DNA from: a virus
DNA length: 22,147 nucleotides
Reading direction: 5' to 3' (one strand)
Virus record (IMG/VR): IMGVR_UViG_3300050120_000144
Location: 1-22,147 of that record
The notes beneath the pieces were generated by a model, which saw only the letters and a program-made list of their open reading frames with translations, did not search any database and was not told where the DNA came from. Made by a program: the position numbers and the translations under genes. Positions 20,945-22,147 of the stretch are shown here, piece by piece (position 1 is the first letter of the stretch; every line of letters begins with the position of its first letter).

Positions 20945-21169
20945 TTATTCCGGCTTTTCGATATTAAACAGAATGAATATTTCATCTGGTTGTTCACAAT
21001 AATACACATTTTCCTGTGCATTACTAATTGTGTAATTCAATTCTTCATCGAACAATCGCACGCATTTATTTCCATGCTCTTCACGCAACGATTGCAAACG
21101 AGCAATCAACACATCAAGTGTGATAGTTGCGCTTGCGAAGTAATCATGTTCTTTATTTGAGACAGTCAT
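20945..21169 (-). CDS. Small acidic hypothetical protein, 74 aa
   Basis: ATG 21169 with GGAG in an ACGATTGGAG leader; the longer ORF runs into a hairpin region. 'NKEHDYFASATITLDVLIAR', 'LQSLREEHGNKCVRLFDEEL' and an acidic/aromatic end ('EQPDEIFILFNIEKPE'). Small acidic protein of unknown family; such early proteins often bind host proteins, which is speculation here. Confidence 0.6.
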   Translation of the reverse strand: MTVSNKEHDYFASATITLDVLIARLQSLREEHGNKCVRLFDEELNYTISNAQENVYYCEQPDEIFILFNIEKPE

Positions 21170-21216
21170 GTTGTATCTCCAATCGTCAATTACACTTGCA
21201 ACATTGCAAATGCAGC

Positions 21217-21246
21217 ATTGCACTCTCGTTGTATTGAAAGTGCAAT
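21217..21246. other. Intergenic inverted repeat
   Basis: ATTGCACT (21217-21224) and AGTGCAAT (21239-21246) make an 8-bp stem with a 14-nt loop just after the stop at 21261. Neighbouring TTGCAA and TGCAAATGCAG repeats resemble units of the 9-bp array (GTTGCAAGT). No U-tract. Confidence 0.4.
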
Positions 21247-21260
21247 ACTTCACATGCAAA

Positions 21261-21563
21261 TTACATTAATCCACGTGCTTTCATCAGCGCGATCAACTGC
21301 TCTTCGCTCAGAGATGCAAGTATCTGTTCTGGAGTTTGTGCAGCTTTACGCAATCCCTGTTTATAATCACGCGCGTACAGAGTGACAGTCTCGCTAACTG
21401 GTTTTCCATCTTCGCGTGCTTGCTGTTGAAACTTGTTGACGACTTTTTGCGCAGCGAGTGCTTGCACGTCTTCAACTGTGCAGTCATCCCAGATAATCGT
21501 CACGCTTGACTTGTACGTAACATCTGCAATCTTACAACGTGACTTCGTCTGTGTATTTTCCAT
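21261..21563 (-). CDS. Hypothetical protein with 'LSEEQLIALM' tail, 100 aa
   Basis: ATG 21563 with GGAG in an ACGATTGGAG leader. Beta strand 'KSSVTIIWDDCTVEDVQALA', helix 'AQKVVNKFQQQAREDGKPVS', then 'TVTLYARDYKQGLRKA' and the C-terminal 'TPEQILASLSEEQLIALMKA'. This order fits a small phage protein family I have seen in podophages, without known function. Distant paralog of the 113-aa protein at 15345-15686. It is the first gene of the leftward block; its start faces the control region. Confidence 0.7.
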   Translation of the reverse strand: MENTQTKSRCKIADVTYKSSVTIIWDDCTVEDVQALAAQKVVNKFQQQAREDGKPVSETVTLYARDYKQGLRKAAQTPEQILASLSEEQLIALMKARGLM

Positions 21564-21698
21564 ATCAATCTCCAATCGTATCTCGCATATGAGCGTGCGA
21601 GTTTCGCTTGCTACAGATAGATAGACAATCATCTGTGCAGATAGTTCAAACTATTTTCAAATTATTTCCAGATTGCATGCCCATCCTATTAATATAAT

Positions 21699-21745
21699 GA
21701 ACCGTACAGTATACATTACACAATACAATACCGAACCGTCCAGTA
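21699..21745. repeat. Direct repeat pair GAACCGTMCAGTA
   Basis: GAACCGTACAGTA (21699-21711) and GAACCGTCCAGTA (21733-21745), 34 bp start to start, about three helical turns. The first copy directly follows a + strand TATAAT at 21693-21698. Placement in the divergent control region suggests operator sites. Confidence 0.5.
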
Positions 21746-21759
21746 CAATATGCAATGAT

Positions 21760-21818
21760 GAATGATAATCATTCGCACAATGCGATTGCATATCATAACG
21801 AGAATGATAACTATTCTC
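21760..21818. promoter_or_regulatory. Two Fur-box-like palindromes in divergent control region
   Basis: GAATGATAATCATTC (21760-21774) contains the 13-bp centre of the Fur consensus exactly; GAGAATGATAACTATTCTC (21800-21818) matches 15 of 19 consensus positions. Centres are about 42 bp apart. The whole stretch 21564-22020 between the leftward block and the + strand ORF at 22021 is AT-rich with these sites and no convincing gene apart from short ORFs. Confidence 0.45.
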
Positions 21819-22020
21819 ACTGGCAATAGGGAGGCAAATCGCGTGACTGCAAAAAATCTTAAAGGCAATTTCCTACGCGCGGAGCATTTCAAATTCCAGG
21901 TACATTATCATCGAAGGTGTTTCTGTTAAATGAAAAGGGCGTCAGTGTTTCTACGAACCTCTTGCATGTGCAGCTCCGCTGTGATACGGTCTCTGTGTAC
22001 TCCCCATACGTGCCTCCCCT

Positions 22021-22147
22021 ATGGCCATGAAAAGTAAACATGAATATCTTTTCTCCCTCCTGACGGAGGAGCAGAAGGAGGCTCTCGGCCGTGTGCAGGA
22101 CATGTTGGAGGAGGATCCCCTCTACCTTGAACATCACAGGAAGGAGG
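22021..22147 (+). CDS. Start of rightward ORF, truncated by window end
   Basis: ATG 22021 (or 22027) opens a frame that stays open to the edge: 'KSKHEYLFSLLTEEQKEALG' then 'RVQDMLEEDPLYLEHHRKE'. The helical, acidic sequence reads as genuine protein. No clear SD precedes it. The sequence AGGAAGGAGG at the very end could be an SD for a following gene, so the ORF may be short. The competing - strand ORF over this stretch reads less like protein and lacks an SD. Confidence 0.4.
   Translation, partial: MAMKSKHEYLFSLLTEEQKEALGRVQDMLEEDPLYLEHHRKE

Noticed and set aside
20808-21002. + strand ORF of 64 residues with Asn every third residue
   Set aside because: It is the translation of the 9-bp repeat arm, has no SD and runs into the palindrome and the next gene. 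Low-complexity artefact.
21843-21929. Possible 28-residue + strand peptide from a GTG with GGGAGG upstream
   Set aside because: SD spacing is acceptable but the peptide is very short and has no recognisable feature; a following ATG ORF (21930) overlaps the 22021 ORF in another frame. Not enough support.
21889-22137. - strand ORF of 82 residues at the right edge
   Set aside because: No SD, Leu/Cys-rich unnatural sequence; the + strand frame in the same place reads more like protein.
1-22147. CRISPR arrays or insertion sequences
   Set aside because: No spaced 25-40 bp direct repeats and no transposase or integrase motifs are seen; the 9-bp arrays are contiguous and have no spacers.

Overview
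This window is part of a tailed double-stranded DNA phage (or prophage) genome, most likely of a Gram-negative host. The evidence is a lysis cassette (holin, signal-anchor-release endolysin, inner and outer spanins) next to virion genes, followed by a long oppositely transcribed block of phage replication, recombination and DNA-modification genes and many small ORFs. Spanins need an outer membrane, hence the Gram-negative inference. The host genus cannot be fixed from sequence alone.

Layout. (1) 1-4794, + strand: the end of a large virion-associated protein, a tail/receptor-binding-type protein, and the lysis genes. Genes are tightly coupled (TAATG or ATGA junctions). (2) 4803-4817: a 15-bp palindrome between the converging blocks. 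(3) 4826-14679, - strand: read in the direction of transcription (right to left), a Cas4/RecB-like Fe-S nuclease, a RecA-core/Sak4-like ATPase, a DUF669-like ssDNA-binding candidate, a terminator, a Mom-like modification protein, a ParB-methyltransferase fusion, a UDG-exonuclease ORF, three small ORFs, a family A DNA polymerase and a DUF3987-type ATPase/helicase. (4) 14709-15349: a tRNA with an odd anticodon loop, a small gene, and a highly structured intergenic stretch with an intrinsic terminator and a 140-nt element closed by a 16-bp stem. (5) 15345-21563, - strand: about 19 small genes, mostly unknown, including a G+C-rich run (about 16.7-18.3 kb) unlike its neighbours. (6) 20708-20876: two opposed arrays of seven 9-bp repeats around an AT-rich core, an origin- or centromere-like structure. 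(7) 21564-22020: a divergent control region with direct repeats and Fur-box-like palindromes, then the start of a + strand ORF running off the window.

Working model. The leftward block is early/middle: nucleotide-level replication (polymerase, helicase-like ATPase), strand-annealing recombination (Sak4-like, SSB-like, nuclease) and DNA modification against restriction (methyltransferase, Mom-like). The rightward block is late (virion, lysis). Strongest points for follow-up: the polymerase is split inside its proofreading domain, with ExoI and ExoII on one polypeptide and ExoIII on another, separated by three small genes; the 14-unit 9-bp dyad array; five copies of the palindrome GTAACAAWTTGTTAC (one with a changed first base), always just 3' of a leftward gene; and the structured RNA candidate at 15.1-15.35 kb.
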